Below, in pieces: positions 19,495 through 27,324 of a DNA stretch of 64,000 nucleotides. Location of the stretch: contig NZ_FNVG01000003.1 of the NCBI RefSeq assembly GCF_900107935.1, forward strand, positions 248,001 to 312,000, in the 5' to 3' direction. A program made the position numbers and the translations under genes. The notes beneath the pieces were generated by a model. It did not search any database. It was not told where the DNA came from and saw nothing but the letters and a program-made list of their open reading frames with translations. This DNA is from Vibrio hangzhouensis. GTDB lineage: Bacteria > Pseudomonadota > Gammaproteobacteria > Enterobacterales > Vibrionaceae. The stretch's first letter is position 1; each line of letters begins with the position of its first letter.

Positions 19495-20040
19495 ATGAAT
19501 CAAAGTGTACAACAAGCTCTTGAGGCGTTTTCAAAGCGTTATCAACAAGCGTGGCAAGAAAAACATCAAACTCTTCCTGCAAGTGAAGAGTTGCATGGGT
19601 TAGTGTCACCGTGCATTGATAGCAAAAACGAACAACAGGTATTTTGGAAGGCCTGTGTACGGGACACTCCCGAATTTCTTGAGAACGTCGAGCAAGGGAT
19701 AGAGCTCACCTTACACGATGATATTAAAGCTTTCTATGGCCATCAATATAGCGCGGATATGGAGGCAACCTGGCAGGGCAATGCACTGACCTTATTACAG
19801 GTGTGGAGTGACGAAGACTTCACCCGTCTACAAGAAAACATTCTGGGCCATCTCGTTACGCAGCGACGACTCAAGTTAAAACCGACGGTCTTCATCGCGG
19901 CGACAGATGCGGATATGGATGTGTTGTCCATCTGTAACATTACTGGCAACGTCATCCTTGAGCGTCTGGGCACTGACCGCAGAGATGTCGTCGCGCAAGA
20001 TATGGTGACCTTCCTAAATGGTCTGGAGCCTGACGTATAG
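19495..20040 (+). CDS. syd: SecY-interacting protein Syd
   Basis: Peripheral membrane protein that binds SecY and may check the integrity of the SecYEG channel. The ATG at 19495 gives 181 residues, the same as E. coli Syd; the open frame continues to 19450 upstream but the shorter form fits the family start ([16 protein letters not shown]). The region [20 protein letters not shown] matches the family. It precedes a DUF2310 gene by two bases, so the two are cotranscribed. Confidence 0.93.
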   Translation: MNQSVQQALEAFSKRYQQAWQEKHQTLPASEELHGLVSPCIDSKNEQQVFWKACVRDTPEFLENVEQGIELTLHDDIKAFYGHQYSADMEATWQGNALTLLQVWSDEDFTRLQENILGHLVTQRRLKLKPTVFIAATDADMDVLSICNITGNVILERLGTDRRDVVAQDMVTFLNGLEPDV

Positions 20041-20042
20041 TT

Positions 20043-20819
20043 ATGTATGTTGTAGAACTAAATTTTGAGTGTTTTGATAACACGACGATCTCGGCTGTAG
20101 AGAAGGGCATCAACGGCCTGATGGATGCATTGCGATACAATGGACAGGTATTAGGACGAGAGTTCCCTGTCGTCATGGGGGACGGCGAGTTTTTTGTTCG
20201 GGCGGTGTGCCCAGAGCAGGAAAGTCTTCACCCCAGACATCACTCTGATTTTGTTAAAGTGTGTCTGAAACGTTTGTCTGATGCATGTCTGTTGTCACCA
20301 AAAGTGCGTTTGTTGGGACGGGACATTAATTCTGAGCAGGCCGCCGAAGAGGAACAACCAAGTTGGCAGGTTCTTTATACTACCTATGTCCATACATGCT
20401 CGCCATTGCGCAGTGGTGAAACGTTATTGCCTATTCCTTTGTATCGAAATCCACCGACGCTTAATGGTGATCATAAATCGGTCATCAAGTGGCAAACCGA
20501 ATGGCAGGCTTGCGATGAAATCCAGATGGCCGGTGGTTGCAAAGCGGAACACGCAGCCCTGCGCGAGCTTTCCGAGGTAAGCAGTGATTTGTTTCGTCGT
20601 GGCTGGGACTTGCGTGGACGGATTGAATACATCACTCAGATCCCAACCTATTACTACCTGTATAAGGTAGGAGGAAAAGATTTGGCGGAAGAGAAAGCGC
20701 GCAAGTGTCCGAAGTGTGGCGGTGAGTGGTTACTCGATGAACCGCTACATGACATTTTCTACTTCAAATGCGACTCGTGCCGAATCGTGTCAAACATCTC
20801 TTGGGACCACTTAAAGTAA
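20043..20819 (+). CDS. DUF2310 Zn-ribbon protein
   Basis: A 258-residue protein annotated in the family as a Zn-ribbon-containing, possibly nucleic-acid-binding protein. The C-terminus carries CPKCGG and CDSCR, two knuckles of a zinc ribbon separated by about 23 residues. The N-terminal two thirds show no motif I recognise. It begins two bases after syd. Function unknown; association with syd is the usual one in Vibrio. Confidence 0.75.
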   Translation: MYVVELNFECFDNTTISAVEKGINGLMDALRYNGQVLGREFPVVMGDGEFFVRAVCPEQESLHPRHHSDFVKVCLKRLSDACLLSPKVRLLGRDINSEQAAEEEQPSWQVLYTTYVHTCSPLRSGETLLPIPLYRNPPTLNGDHKSVIKWQTEWQACDEIQMAGGCKAEHAALRELSEVSSDLFRRGWDLRGRIEYITQIPTYYYLYKVGGKDLAEEKARKCPKCGGEWLLDEPLHDIFYFKCDSCRIVSNISWDHLK

Positions 20820-20864
20820 CAATAAATTCGCATCGAGAAGGGCACTATCCCGATGGCCAAAATT

Positions 20865-20903
20865 AAAAAAGGTTGAAGCGCAATCGCCTCAACCTTTTTT
20901 ATT
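20865..20903. terminator. Bidirectional terminator between DUF2310 gene and metQ
   Basis: AAAAAAGGTTGAAGCG and CGCCTCAACCTTTTTT pair over 16 positions with one mismatch and loop CAAT, with A and T runs as the outer part of the stem. It ends the plus-strand DUF2310 gene and the minus-strand metNIQ operon. Confidence 0.85.
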
Positions 20904-20908
20904 TATTG

Positions 20909-20952
20909 CCTAGAACCTAGAACCTAGAACCTAGAACCTAGAACCTAGAACC
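20909..20952. repeat. Six tandem copies of a 7-base unit CCTAGAA
   Basis: Six perfect CCTAGAA units are followed by a partial CC. The tract lies between the metQ stop (20961) and the terminator, thus in the 3' untranslated part of the metNIQ transcript. Such short arrays are prone to slipped-strand length change. Confidence 0.95.
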
Positions 20953-20960
20953 TTGGTAAA

Positions 20961-21770
20961 TTACCAACCTTTAACCACACCGCCCTGGAAAATATCAGAA
21001 GCTGCGTTGTACACTTCATCAGTCTGGTAAGCTTTAACAAAGTTTTGAACGTTTTCTGCATTCACATTGTCTTCACGAGCAACGATTAGATTCACGTATG
21101 GAGACTCTTTGTCTTCCACGAACACACCGTCTTTTTGTGGTGTCAGATTGATAGAGCTTGCGTAAGTGGTGTTGATCACTGATAGAGCGACATCATCCAG
21201 CGAGCGAGGCAGTTGAGCGGCATCCAGTTCAACAATGGTGATGTTTTTTGGATTTTCAACGATGTCACGAACGGTAGCCAAAAGACCAACACCATCGCGC
21301 AGTTTCAGCAGGCCCTGTTGCTCAAGTAGCAGCAGGGAACGGCCTAGGTTAGTCGGGTCATTCGGTACGGCGATACGTGCACCTTCCTGGATTTCGTCGA
21401 CTGCCGTCACTTGCTTTGAGTAACCAGCAATTGGGTAAACAAATGTGTTGCCTGCAATCGTCAGCTTGTAATTGCGGTCAGCGACTTGCTGATCCAAATA
21501 TGGTTTGTGCTGGAACGCGTTGATATCAATTGAACCATCATCCAAAGCCGCATTGGGTGTCACGTAATCAGTGAAAGTGACCAGTTCAACATCCAGGTTG
21601 TACTTCTCTTTTGCTACTTTTGCAGCAACTTCGGCAACCTGAGCTTCTGCACCGGCCATCACGCCGACTTTGATTTTGCTGAGGTCTGCTTCTTTTTCAC
21701 CACAGCCCGATAGTACGAGTGCAGACGCTGCTGCCGCGATTGCGAGTAAACTCTTAACGTTGAATTTCAT
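20961..21770 (-). CDS. metQ: Methionine ABC transporter substrate-binding lipoprotein
   Basis: Binds methionine in the periplasm and passes it to MetNI. The 269-residue protein has a lipoprotein signal with lipobox LSGC near residue 22. Typical NlpA/MetQ motifs such as VPNDPTNLGRSLLLLE and DINAFQHKPYLD are present. It is the last gene of metNIQ, 35 bases after metI. Confidence 0.95.
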   Translation of the reverse strand: MKFNVKSLLAIAAAASALVLSGCGEKEADLSKIKVGVMAGAEAQVAEVAAKVAKEKYNLDVELVTFTDYVTPNAALDDGSIDINAFQHKPYLDQQVADRNYKLTIAGNTFVYPIAGYSKQVTAVDEIQEGARIAVPNDPTNLGRSLLLLEQQGLLKLRDGVGLLATVRDIVENPKNITIVELDAAQLPRSLDDVALSVINTTYASSINLTPQKDGVFVEDKESPYVNLIVAREDNVNAENVQNFVKAYQTDEVYNAASDIFQGGVVKGW

Positions 21771-21805
21771 GGCTCTCTCCTTGTTATAAATTGTTTAAGC
21801 TTCAA

Positions 21806-22483
21806 TTATCTGTGATCTACACGGCGGACAATGGCATCGCCGATAGACTGAATGATCTGTACCAGTACGATAAGCATGACGACGGTCACGGCCATAATGG
21901 TTACGTCATATCGATGGAAGCCGTAACGAATGGCAACGTCTCCTAAGCCTCCACCGCCTACGGTACCTGCCATTGCTGAGTAGCTTACTAATGTCACCAG
22001 AGTGATTGTCACTGAATTGACAATGGTGGGTAATGCTTCTGGCAGGAGTACTTTAGTAATGATTTGATACGGTGTAGCCCCCATAGACTGCGCGGCTTCG
22101 ACTAAGCCTGTTGGAACTTCCAATAGCGCGCCTTCAATCAGACGGGCGACAAACGGGATTGCGCCTACTGTCAGCGGGACAATGGCTGCTGTCGTACCAA
22201 TAAAGGTGCCAATCAGCATTTTTGTCACCGGAATGATGGCGACCATCAATACCAGAAACGGTACAGAACGACCCACGTTTACTACGGCACCCAAGATGCT
22301 GTTCAGACGAGGGTTTTCCAGCAGTCCACCTTTCTTGGTGGTGTGCAGAATAACACCGAGCGGAATCCCTACGGCAAAGCCCACTATGCCCGCCACAGCA
22401 ACCATGTAGAGTGTTTCCCATGTTGCCCCTAATAGTAGGTTACTATTGAGAGATAACCAGTCAGTTACAGTATTAAAGGACAT
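21806..22483 (-). CDS. metI: Methionine ABC transporter permease
   Basis: Inner-membrane permease of 225 residues with about five to six transmembrane segments. The ABC-permease coupling motif appears as [15 protein letters not shown]. The start is the ATG at 22483, nine bases downstream of GAGG and overlapping the metN stop; a TTG two codons earlier (22489) is less likely. Translation is probably coupled to metN. Confidence 0.94.
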   Translation of the reverse strand: MSFNTVTDWLSLNSNLLLGATWETLYMVAVAGIVGFAVGIPLGVILHTTKKGGLLENPRLNSILGAVVNVGRSVPFLVLMVAIIPVTKMLIGTFIGTTAAIVPLTVGAIPFVARLIEGALLEVPTGLVEAAQSMGATPYQIITKVLLPEALPTIVNSVTITLVTLVSYSAMAGTVGGGGLGDVAIRYGFHRYDVTIMAVTVVMLIVLVQIIQSIGDAIVRRVDHR

Positions 22484-23507
22484 AGCCAAGCACCTCTACT
22501 TTTACATTGTGGTCACGCAGGTATTGAATTGCTGCATTGTCGTCTTCTTCGCTGCCAAAAAGCTCAGCGACCATCATGCCGAATTTAACACCACCGGCAT
22601 AATCCAGATCAGAACTCAGGATACTGACATCAATATTGTATTTGCGCGCAATTTGCGTCATCAATGGTGCATCAACTGTGGCGCCGGTGAATTCCAGACG
22701 AACTAATGGGTAGCTTCCATCAACGCGCTCTTGTTTCAAACGCACTTGATAGTCTTCAGGAATAGATAGATCCAGCGTTGAGCGAATGAAGTCATGTGCG
22801 AGCTCGGTCTTCGGGTGAGCAAATATCTCGCCAACGGTGCCGTTTTCTACCAGGCGGCCTCCGCCAATAATGGCTACTTCGTGACAGATGCTCTTAACCA
22901 CGTCCATTTCGTGAGTGATCAGTAGCATGGTAATTTTGAGTTTGCGGTTGATCTCTTTTAGCAGCTCAAGAATAGACTGAGTTGTCGCTGGATCCAGAGC
23001 GCTGGTCGCTTCATCACAAAGCAGCACTTTCGGATCAGAAGAGAGCGCACGTGCAATGGCGACACGCTGTTTCTGGCCACCACTCAGGTTTGCCGGGTAG
23101 GTGTCACGCTTGTCTGCAAGACCAACCAGCTTCAACAGTTCTGTGACCTTGGATTCGATGTGCGCGTTATCTTTGCCTGCCAGCTCTAAAGGGAGAGCAA
23201 CGTTCTCAAACACTGTACGGGATGATAGTAAGTTAAAGTGCTGAAAGATCATGCCTATATTACGACGAGTCTCGGAAAGCTCTGACTTGGACAGTTTGGT
23301 CAGATCGACACCGTCCACGATGACTGAACCTGTCGTAGGTGCTTCCAGCATGTTAACGCAACGGATGAGCGTACTTTTACCCGCACCGGACGAGCCAATC
23401 ACACCAAAGATAGTGCCTTCAGCGATATGAAGGTTGATGTCGGACAAAGCATGAATTTCCTTTGTCCCTTGATAAAATACTTTGTTTACCTGATTTATTT
23501 CGATCAT
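22473..23507 (-). CDS. metN: Methionine ABC transporter ATP-binding protein
   Basis: ATPase of 344 residues. Walker A is GSSGAGKST, the ABC signature is LSGGQKQR and Walker B is [12 protein letters not shown]. The C-terminal about 95 residues form the NIL domain, which binds methionine and inhibits transport when the cell has enough. It is the first gene of metNIQ and is preceded by a MetJ operator about 100 bases upstream of its start. Confidence 0.96.
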   Translation of the reverse strand: MIEINQVNKVFYQGTKEIHALSDINLHIAEGTIFGVIGSSGAGKSTLIRCVNMLEAPTTGSVIVDGVDLTKLSKSELSETRRNIGMIFQHFNLLSSRTVFENVALPLELAGKDNAHIESKVTELLKLVGLADKRDTYPANLSGGQKQRVAIARALSSDPKVLLCDEATSALDPATTQSILELLKEINRKLKITMLLITHEMDVVKSICHEVAIIGGGRLVENGTVGEIFAHPKTELAHDFIRSTLDLSIPEDYQVRLKQERVDGSYPLVRLEFTGATVDAPLMTQIARKYNIDVSILSSDLDYAGGVKFGMMVAELFGSEEDDNAAIQYLRDHNVKVEVLGYVL

Positions 23508-23606
23508 CTAAGCAACCTGAACCCAACGACTAGCATAAAAATTTGAACTACGTCTCAATTGATAGAAGATGCTATGGGTTTCACAGAATTGTGTCAATAG
23601 ATATTT

Positions 23607-23630
23607 TTACGTCTAGACGTCTAAACGGCA
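23607..23630 (-). promoter_or_regulatory. MetJ operator upstream of metNIQ
   Basis: Three adjacent 8-base met boxes: TTACGTCT (6 of 8), AGACGTCT (perfect, 23615-23622) and AAACGGCA (5 of 8). Tandem boxes are the normal form bound cooperatively by MetJ with S-adenosylmethionine. It lies in the divergent interval between metN and gmhB, so either could be affected; metNIQ is the expected target. Confidence 0.8.
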
Positions 23631-23707
23631 TTTTCATAGTGATGTCGATATAAAAGCATGTAATAATTCATGTCATTAGCACCTATCTACAGATAAGAGA
23701 GTGACTC

Positions 23708-24259
23708 GTGGCAAAACCCGCTGTGTTTTTGGACCGTGATGGCGTAATTAATGTCGATCATGGGTATGTAAGTGATGAACATGACTTTGAGTATGTAGAA
23801 GGTGTGTTCGAAGCAACGAAAAAGCTGCAACAAATGGGCTATATGCTGGTGTTGGTGACCAATCAGTCAGGTATCGCACGCGGTATGTTCTCTGAAGACC
23901 GTTTTCTTTCACTTACGCAATGGATGGACTGGAACTTCTCCGATCATGGCGTGGAATTCGATGGGATTTATTACTGCCCGCATCATCCTGAGCACGGTAT
24001 TGGCGATTATAAGCAGGACTGCAATTGCCGTAAGCCAAAACCAGGCATGTTCATTTCTGCGCGTGATTTCCTCAAAATTGATATGGCCAACTCTGTGATG
24101 GTGGGGGACAAAGCGGAAGATATGATGGCAGCAGAAGCCGCAGGCGTTGGCACTAAGATCTTGGTTCGTACTGGAAAACCGGTTACTGAACGCGGTGAGT
24201 CTGTCGCAACTGTGGTACTTGATAGTATCCGAGATGTACCGCAATATTTAGCCAATTAG
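23708..24259 (+). CDS. gmhB: D-glycero-beta-D-manno-heptose 1,7-bisphosphate 7-phosphatase
   Basis: HAD-family phosphatase in ADP-heptose synthesis for lipopolysaccharide. The 183-residue protein has the nucleophile motif FLDRDGVIN (Asp9, Asp11), a zinc-binding CPHHP...DCNCRKP segment specific to GmhB, and the C-terminal [15 protein letters not shown]. It starts with GTG at 23708. It is divergent from metNIQ, and the next two genes follow closely on the same strand. Confidence 0.94.
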   Translation: MAKPAVFLDRDGVINVDHGYVSDEHDFEYVEGVFEATKKLQQMGYMLVLVTNQSGIARGMFSEDRFLSLTQWMDWNFSDHGVEFDGIYYCPHHPEHGIGDYKQDCNCRKPKPGMFISARDFLKIDMANSVMVGDKAEDMMAAEAAGVGTKILVRTGKPVTERGESVATVVLDSIRDVPQYLAN

Positions 24260-24284
24260 TCATTTGACTCATCGGGAGGTGCAT

Positions 24285-24650
24285 GTGTTTTCATCGATAA
24301 GAAACGGGGCAATTGCTGCAGTAGTGCTTGGGGGATTAACGGCGTGCAGCAGCCCGCAGCAACCAGCAGTAAAGAGTAACTATCCAGTATTGCAATACAC
24401 CTGTGATCAGCAAAGTTTTCAGGTTACGCAGTTATCCGGGGAACAGATTTTGTTACTCATCGATGGTACCGAGTACCATTTGCATCGTGTACCCTCAGCA
24501 TCAGGTATCAAATATACGTTAGACGGGCAATCTCAAGCAGAGTCCGAAGTGGAGTTGTTTAGCAAAGGGCGTGAAAGTTTGCTGACCATCGCGGGAGACA
24601 CTGACGATACCTGCCTGATGACGACAAGAAGTATTCCAAATAATCAATGA
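24285..24650 (+). CDS. MliC-like lysozyme-inhibitor lipoprotein
   Basis: A 121-residue predicted outer-membrane or periplasmic lipoprotein. The GTG at 24285 is preceded by GGGAGG five bases upstream, which decides it over the TTG at 24264. The lipobox is LTAC. The mature part has the pattern YTCDQQSF...GTEYHLHRVPSASGIKY...CLM, which resembles the MliC family of membrane-bound inhibitors of c-type lysozyme, including the paired cysteines and the conserved SASG loop. It sits between gmhB (25 bases) and treR, overlapping treR by four bases. Confidence 0.7.
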   Translation: MFSSIRNGAIAAVVLGGLTACSSPQQPAVKSNYPVLQYTCDQQSFQVTQLSGEQILLLIDGTEYHLHRVPSASGIKYTLDGQSQAESEVELFSKGRESLLTIAGDTDDTCLMTTRSIPNNQ

Positions 24651-25591
24651 GCAAGAAACTCACCATACTGGATATCGCAAAGCTCTCGGGTGTCGGTAAA
24701 TCGACCGTTTCCCGAGTGCTAACGAATGATCCTAAAGTCAAACCTGAAACCCGTGAAAAAGTTGAACGTGTCATCGCAGAACACGGTTATGTACCTTCTA
24801 AGTCTGCGCAATCGATGCGTGGTGGCGGTGTTCAGAAGGTCATCGGGGTGATTATTTCCCGCCTGGACTCCCCATCTGAAAATAAAGCGGTAAGCAGCAT
24901 GCTGAATGTGCTTTATGGAGCAGGTTACGATGTGGTGATCATGGAGAGCCAGTTCGATCCCGTCAAGACTAATGAACACCTGTCTGTGCTGCGCAAACGT
25001 AATGTTGAAGGGGTGATCGTCTTTGGCTTCACTGAGCTTGATATTGAGGCGGTCTCGCTGTGGAACGAGAAGGTCGTGGTCATTGCCATGGATACGGATC
25101 AAGTGTCCTCGATCAATTATGACAACCAGGGTCTGATACGTGCGGTACTCGATAAGCTGAAACAGCAGGGCGTTGATGATCTGGCTTACATCGGGGTGGA
25201 TCCTGAGGATAAAACGACGGGGCTGGCTCGTTTGACGGCATATCAGACCTGGTGCGTACAACATAATTTGCCAGCGGTTCATCGTACTGGCGCACTGCAC
25301 CATGAGAGTGCCTATAAACTGGTGGATGAGGTTCTGACTGACTCATTGCAAGCCATTGTGTGCGCTAGTGATACTCTGGCGTTGGGAACGATAAAACGTT
25401 TGCAAGAACTGGGACGCGAAGATGTCGTGGTGACTGGTGTTGGCGGTAATGAGTTGCTCTCTTTCTTGTTCCCGAACATCTACAGTATTGATCCTGGCTA
25501 CCAACAAGCAGGAGAAAAGGCCGCTAACCTACTAATTAGCCAGTTAAAAGGTGAGAAATCTATCTCACATTTGACTCAGGAAGCCGTGTAA
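24647..25591 (+). CDS. treR: Trehalose operon repressor (LacI family)
   Basis: Represses trehalose uptake and breakdown until trehalose 6-phosphate binds. The 314-residue protein has the LacI helix-turn-helix ILDIAKLSGVGKSTVSRVL at residues 6-24, the hinge and a periplasmic-binding-like effector domain. Its start ATG overlaps the previous stop (ATGA). Two matching operators occur downstream, in front of treB. It is probably cotranscribed with gmhB and the MliC-like gene rather than from a promoter of its own. Confidence 0.93.
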   Translation: MSKKLTILDIAKLSGVGKSTVSRVLTNDPKVKPETREKVERVIAEHGYVPSKSAQSMRGGGVQKVIGVIISRLDSPSENKAVSSMLNVLYGAGYDVVIMESQFDPVKTNEHLSVLRKRNVEGVIVFGFTELDIEAVSLWNEKVVVIAMDTDQVSSINYDNQGLIRAVLDKLKQQGVDDLAYIGVDPEDKTTGLARLTAYQTWCVQHNLPAVHRTGALHHESAYKLVDEVLTDSLQAIVCASDTLALGTIKRLQELGREDVVVTGVGGNELLSFLFPNIYSIDPGYQQAGEKAANLLISQLKGEKSISHLTQEAV

Positions 25592-25647
25592 CCCTGCTTC
25601 AGATTCCTTTTTTTCTCTGATTGTCTGCTGCATTTGTCAGCAATTAT

Positions 25648-25663
25648 TGTGATCACACTCAAC
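25648..25663 (+). promoter_or_regulatory. CRP site upstream of treB
   Basis: TGTGA-N6-TCAAC matches the TGTGA-N6-TCACA consensus in 9 of 10 positions. It is centred about 65 bases upstream of the start expected from the -10 hexamer TATATT at 25709-25714. Confidence 0.6.
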
Positions 25664-25666
25664 TAA

Positions 25667-25735
25667 TGGGAATGTTCCCATTTTTAATTTTCCGGTGCCG
25701 TGGCACACTATATTCAGAATTTGGGAATGTTCCCA
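25667..25735. promoter_or_regulatory. Paired TreR operators flanking the treB promoter
   Basis: The sequence TGGGAATGTTCCCA occurs twice, at 25667-25680 and 25722-25735, 55 bases apart. Both are near-perfect palindromes of the GGGAAC-GTTCCC type used by TreR. The -10 hexamer TATATT lies between them, so repression by blocking both sides or by looping is expected. Confidence 0.8.
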
Positions 25736-25827
25736 TAAGCGCATTGCGATATTATTAATAGAACGAGACAAAAGGACTTAGACGTCACAAACCCTGCGTC
25801 TCCATATCAGTAAAAGGTGTACATACG

Positions 25828-27252
25828 ATGAGCAAAATAGCCAAGCAAGATATTGCTGCCATCATCGAAGGCGTCGGCGGAGCCGACAACATTGCCAGTG
25901 TCAGTCACTGCCTGACTCGCTTGAGGTTTGTCCTGAACGATACCGACAAAGCGGATAAGTCGGTTCTGGAAAGCATGAAGATGGTTAAAGGTTGCTTCAC
26001 CAATGCCGGCCAGTTTCAGGTGGTCATTGGGACTGAAGTGGACGAAGTCTACAAGCAGTTGATTGATATGGCGGGAAAAAAATCCGCCTCTAAAGATGAC
26101 GCTAAGCTTGCTGCCCGTCAAAACATGAACTTTCTGGAACGTGGTATATCGCATCTGGCCGAAATTTTTGTTCCTCTTTTACCTGCGATTATCACTGGTG
26201 GTTTGATTCTGGGTTTCCGAAATGTCATCGGTGACATTCGGATGTTTGATGGCAAAACGCTGGTAGAAATCAGCCAGTTCTGGGCCACTGTACACTCTTT
26301 CCTATGGCTTATTGGTGAGGCGATCTTCTTCTTCCTGCCTGTCGGGGTATGTTGGTCTACGGTGAAAAAACTCGGTGGTACGCCGATTCTCGGTATTACA
26401 TTGGGTGTTACTCTGGTCTCGCCGCAATTGATGAATGCCTACCTCATAGGTAAGCAGGCACCGGAAGTGTGGGATTTTGGTCTGTTTGTCATCGAAAAGG
26501 TGGGATATCAGGCTCAGGTGATCCCTGCCATGCTGGCGGGTATTGCATTAGCCTTTATTGAAACCAACCTGAAACGAATCGTGCCGAGCTACCTGTATCT
26601 GGTGGTAGTGCCATTCGTGTCTATCATCCTGTCAGTGATTCTTGCTCATGCCTTTATCGGTCCATTTGGCCGCGTGTTAGGTGATGGCGTTGCGTTTGCA
26701 GCTAAAGCGGCGATGACGGGGGATTTTGCTGTGCTGGGTTCTATGGTGTTTGGTTTCTTGTATGCACCGCTTGTTATTACCGGTATTCACCACACCACCA
26801 ACGCGGTAGACCTGCAGTTGATGCAAGACCTTGGCGGCACACCGATCTGGCCTTTGATTGCGCTGTCTAACATCGCACAAGCATCAGCGGTTGTCGGCAT
26901 CATCATTATCAGTAAGCGTGACGGTGAGCGTGACATCTCAGTACCAGCAGCCATCTCCGCTTACCTGGGTGTCACTGAGCCTGCTATGTACGGTATCAAC
27001 CTGAAATACAAATTCCCAATGCTCAGTGCAATGATTGGTAGTGCATTGGCTGCGGCTATCTGTGGCAGCGCAGGTGTGATGGCCAACGGTATCGGTGTGG
27101 GTGGTCTTCCTGGCATCCTGTCTATCCAACCGCAGTTCTGGATGGTGTATCTGATGGCAATGTTAGTAGCAATGGCAGTGCCTATCATTCTGACCCTGTT
27201 CCTGTATAAACGCGCTCAATCGAAAGGCGAGCTAGAGCTTGCTAGCGCGTAA
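25828..27252 (+). CDS. treB: PTS trehalose transporter subunit IIBC
   Basis: Takes up trehalose as trehalose 6-phosphate. The 474-residue protein begins with an IIB domain (phosphorylation cysteine in VSHCLTRLRFVL, about residue 31) followed by about ten hydrophobic IIC segments, including GIHHTTNAVDLQL. No IIA domain is present; the glucose IIA (Crr) is expected to supply phosphate. The start has AAAGGTG about ten bases upstream. It leads the tre operon. Confidence 0.95.
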   Translation: MSKIAKQDIAAIIEGVGGADNIASVSHCLTRLRFVLNDTDKADKSVLESMKMVKGCFTNAGQFQVVIGTEVDEVYKQLIDMAGKKSASKDDAKLAARQNMNFLERGISHLAEIFVPLLPAIITGGLILGFRNVIGDIRMFDGKTLVEISQFWATVHSFLWLIGEAIFFFLPVGVCWSTVKKLGGTPILGITLGVTLVSPQLMNAYLIGKQAPEVWDFGLFVIEKVGYQAQVIPAMLAGIALAFIETNLKRIVPSYLYLVVVPFVSIILSVILAHAFIGPFGRVLGDGVAFAAKAAMTGDFAVLGSMVFGFLYAPLVITGIHHTTNAVDLQLMQDLGGTPIWPLIALSNIAQASAVVGIIIISKRDGERDISVPAAISAYLGVTEPAMYGINLKYKFPMLSAMIGSALAAAICGSAGVMANGIGVGGLPGILSIQPQFWMVYLMAMLVAMAVPIILTLFLYKRAQSKGELELASA

Positions 27253-27261
27253 CCCCCCCTT

Positions 27262-27290
27262 AGTGGCTCAGTTTGAGCCACTTCTTTTTC
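27262..27290 (+). terminator. Hairpin between treB and treC
   Basis: AGTGGCTCA and TGAGCCACT form a perfect 9-bp stem with a 3-base loop, followed by TCTTTTTC. It looks like a terminator inside the operon and may lower treC expression relative to treB or give a stable treB 3' end. Confidence 0.7.
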
Positions 27291-27324
27291 TTTTGTGTTT
27301 AATTGGTAAGTGAGATTGAAATCT

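Noticed and set aside
20909..20952. Possible CRISPR repeat
   Set aside because: The units are 7 bases, directly adjacent and without spacers; it is a simple tandem repeat.
25780..25787. MetJ-like box AGACGTCA upstream of treB
   Set aside because: A single box without a tandem neighbour and no metabolic reason; MetJ needs at least two adjacent boxes.
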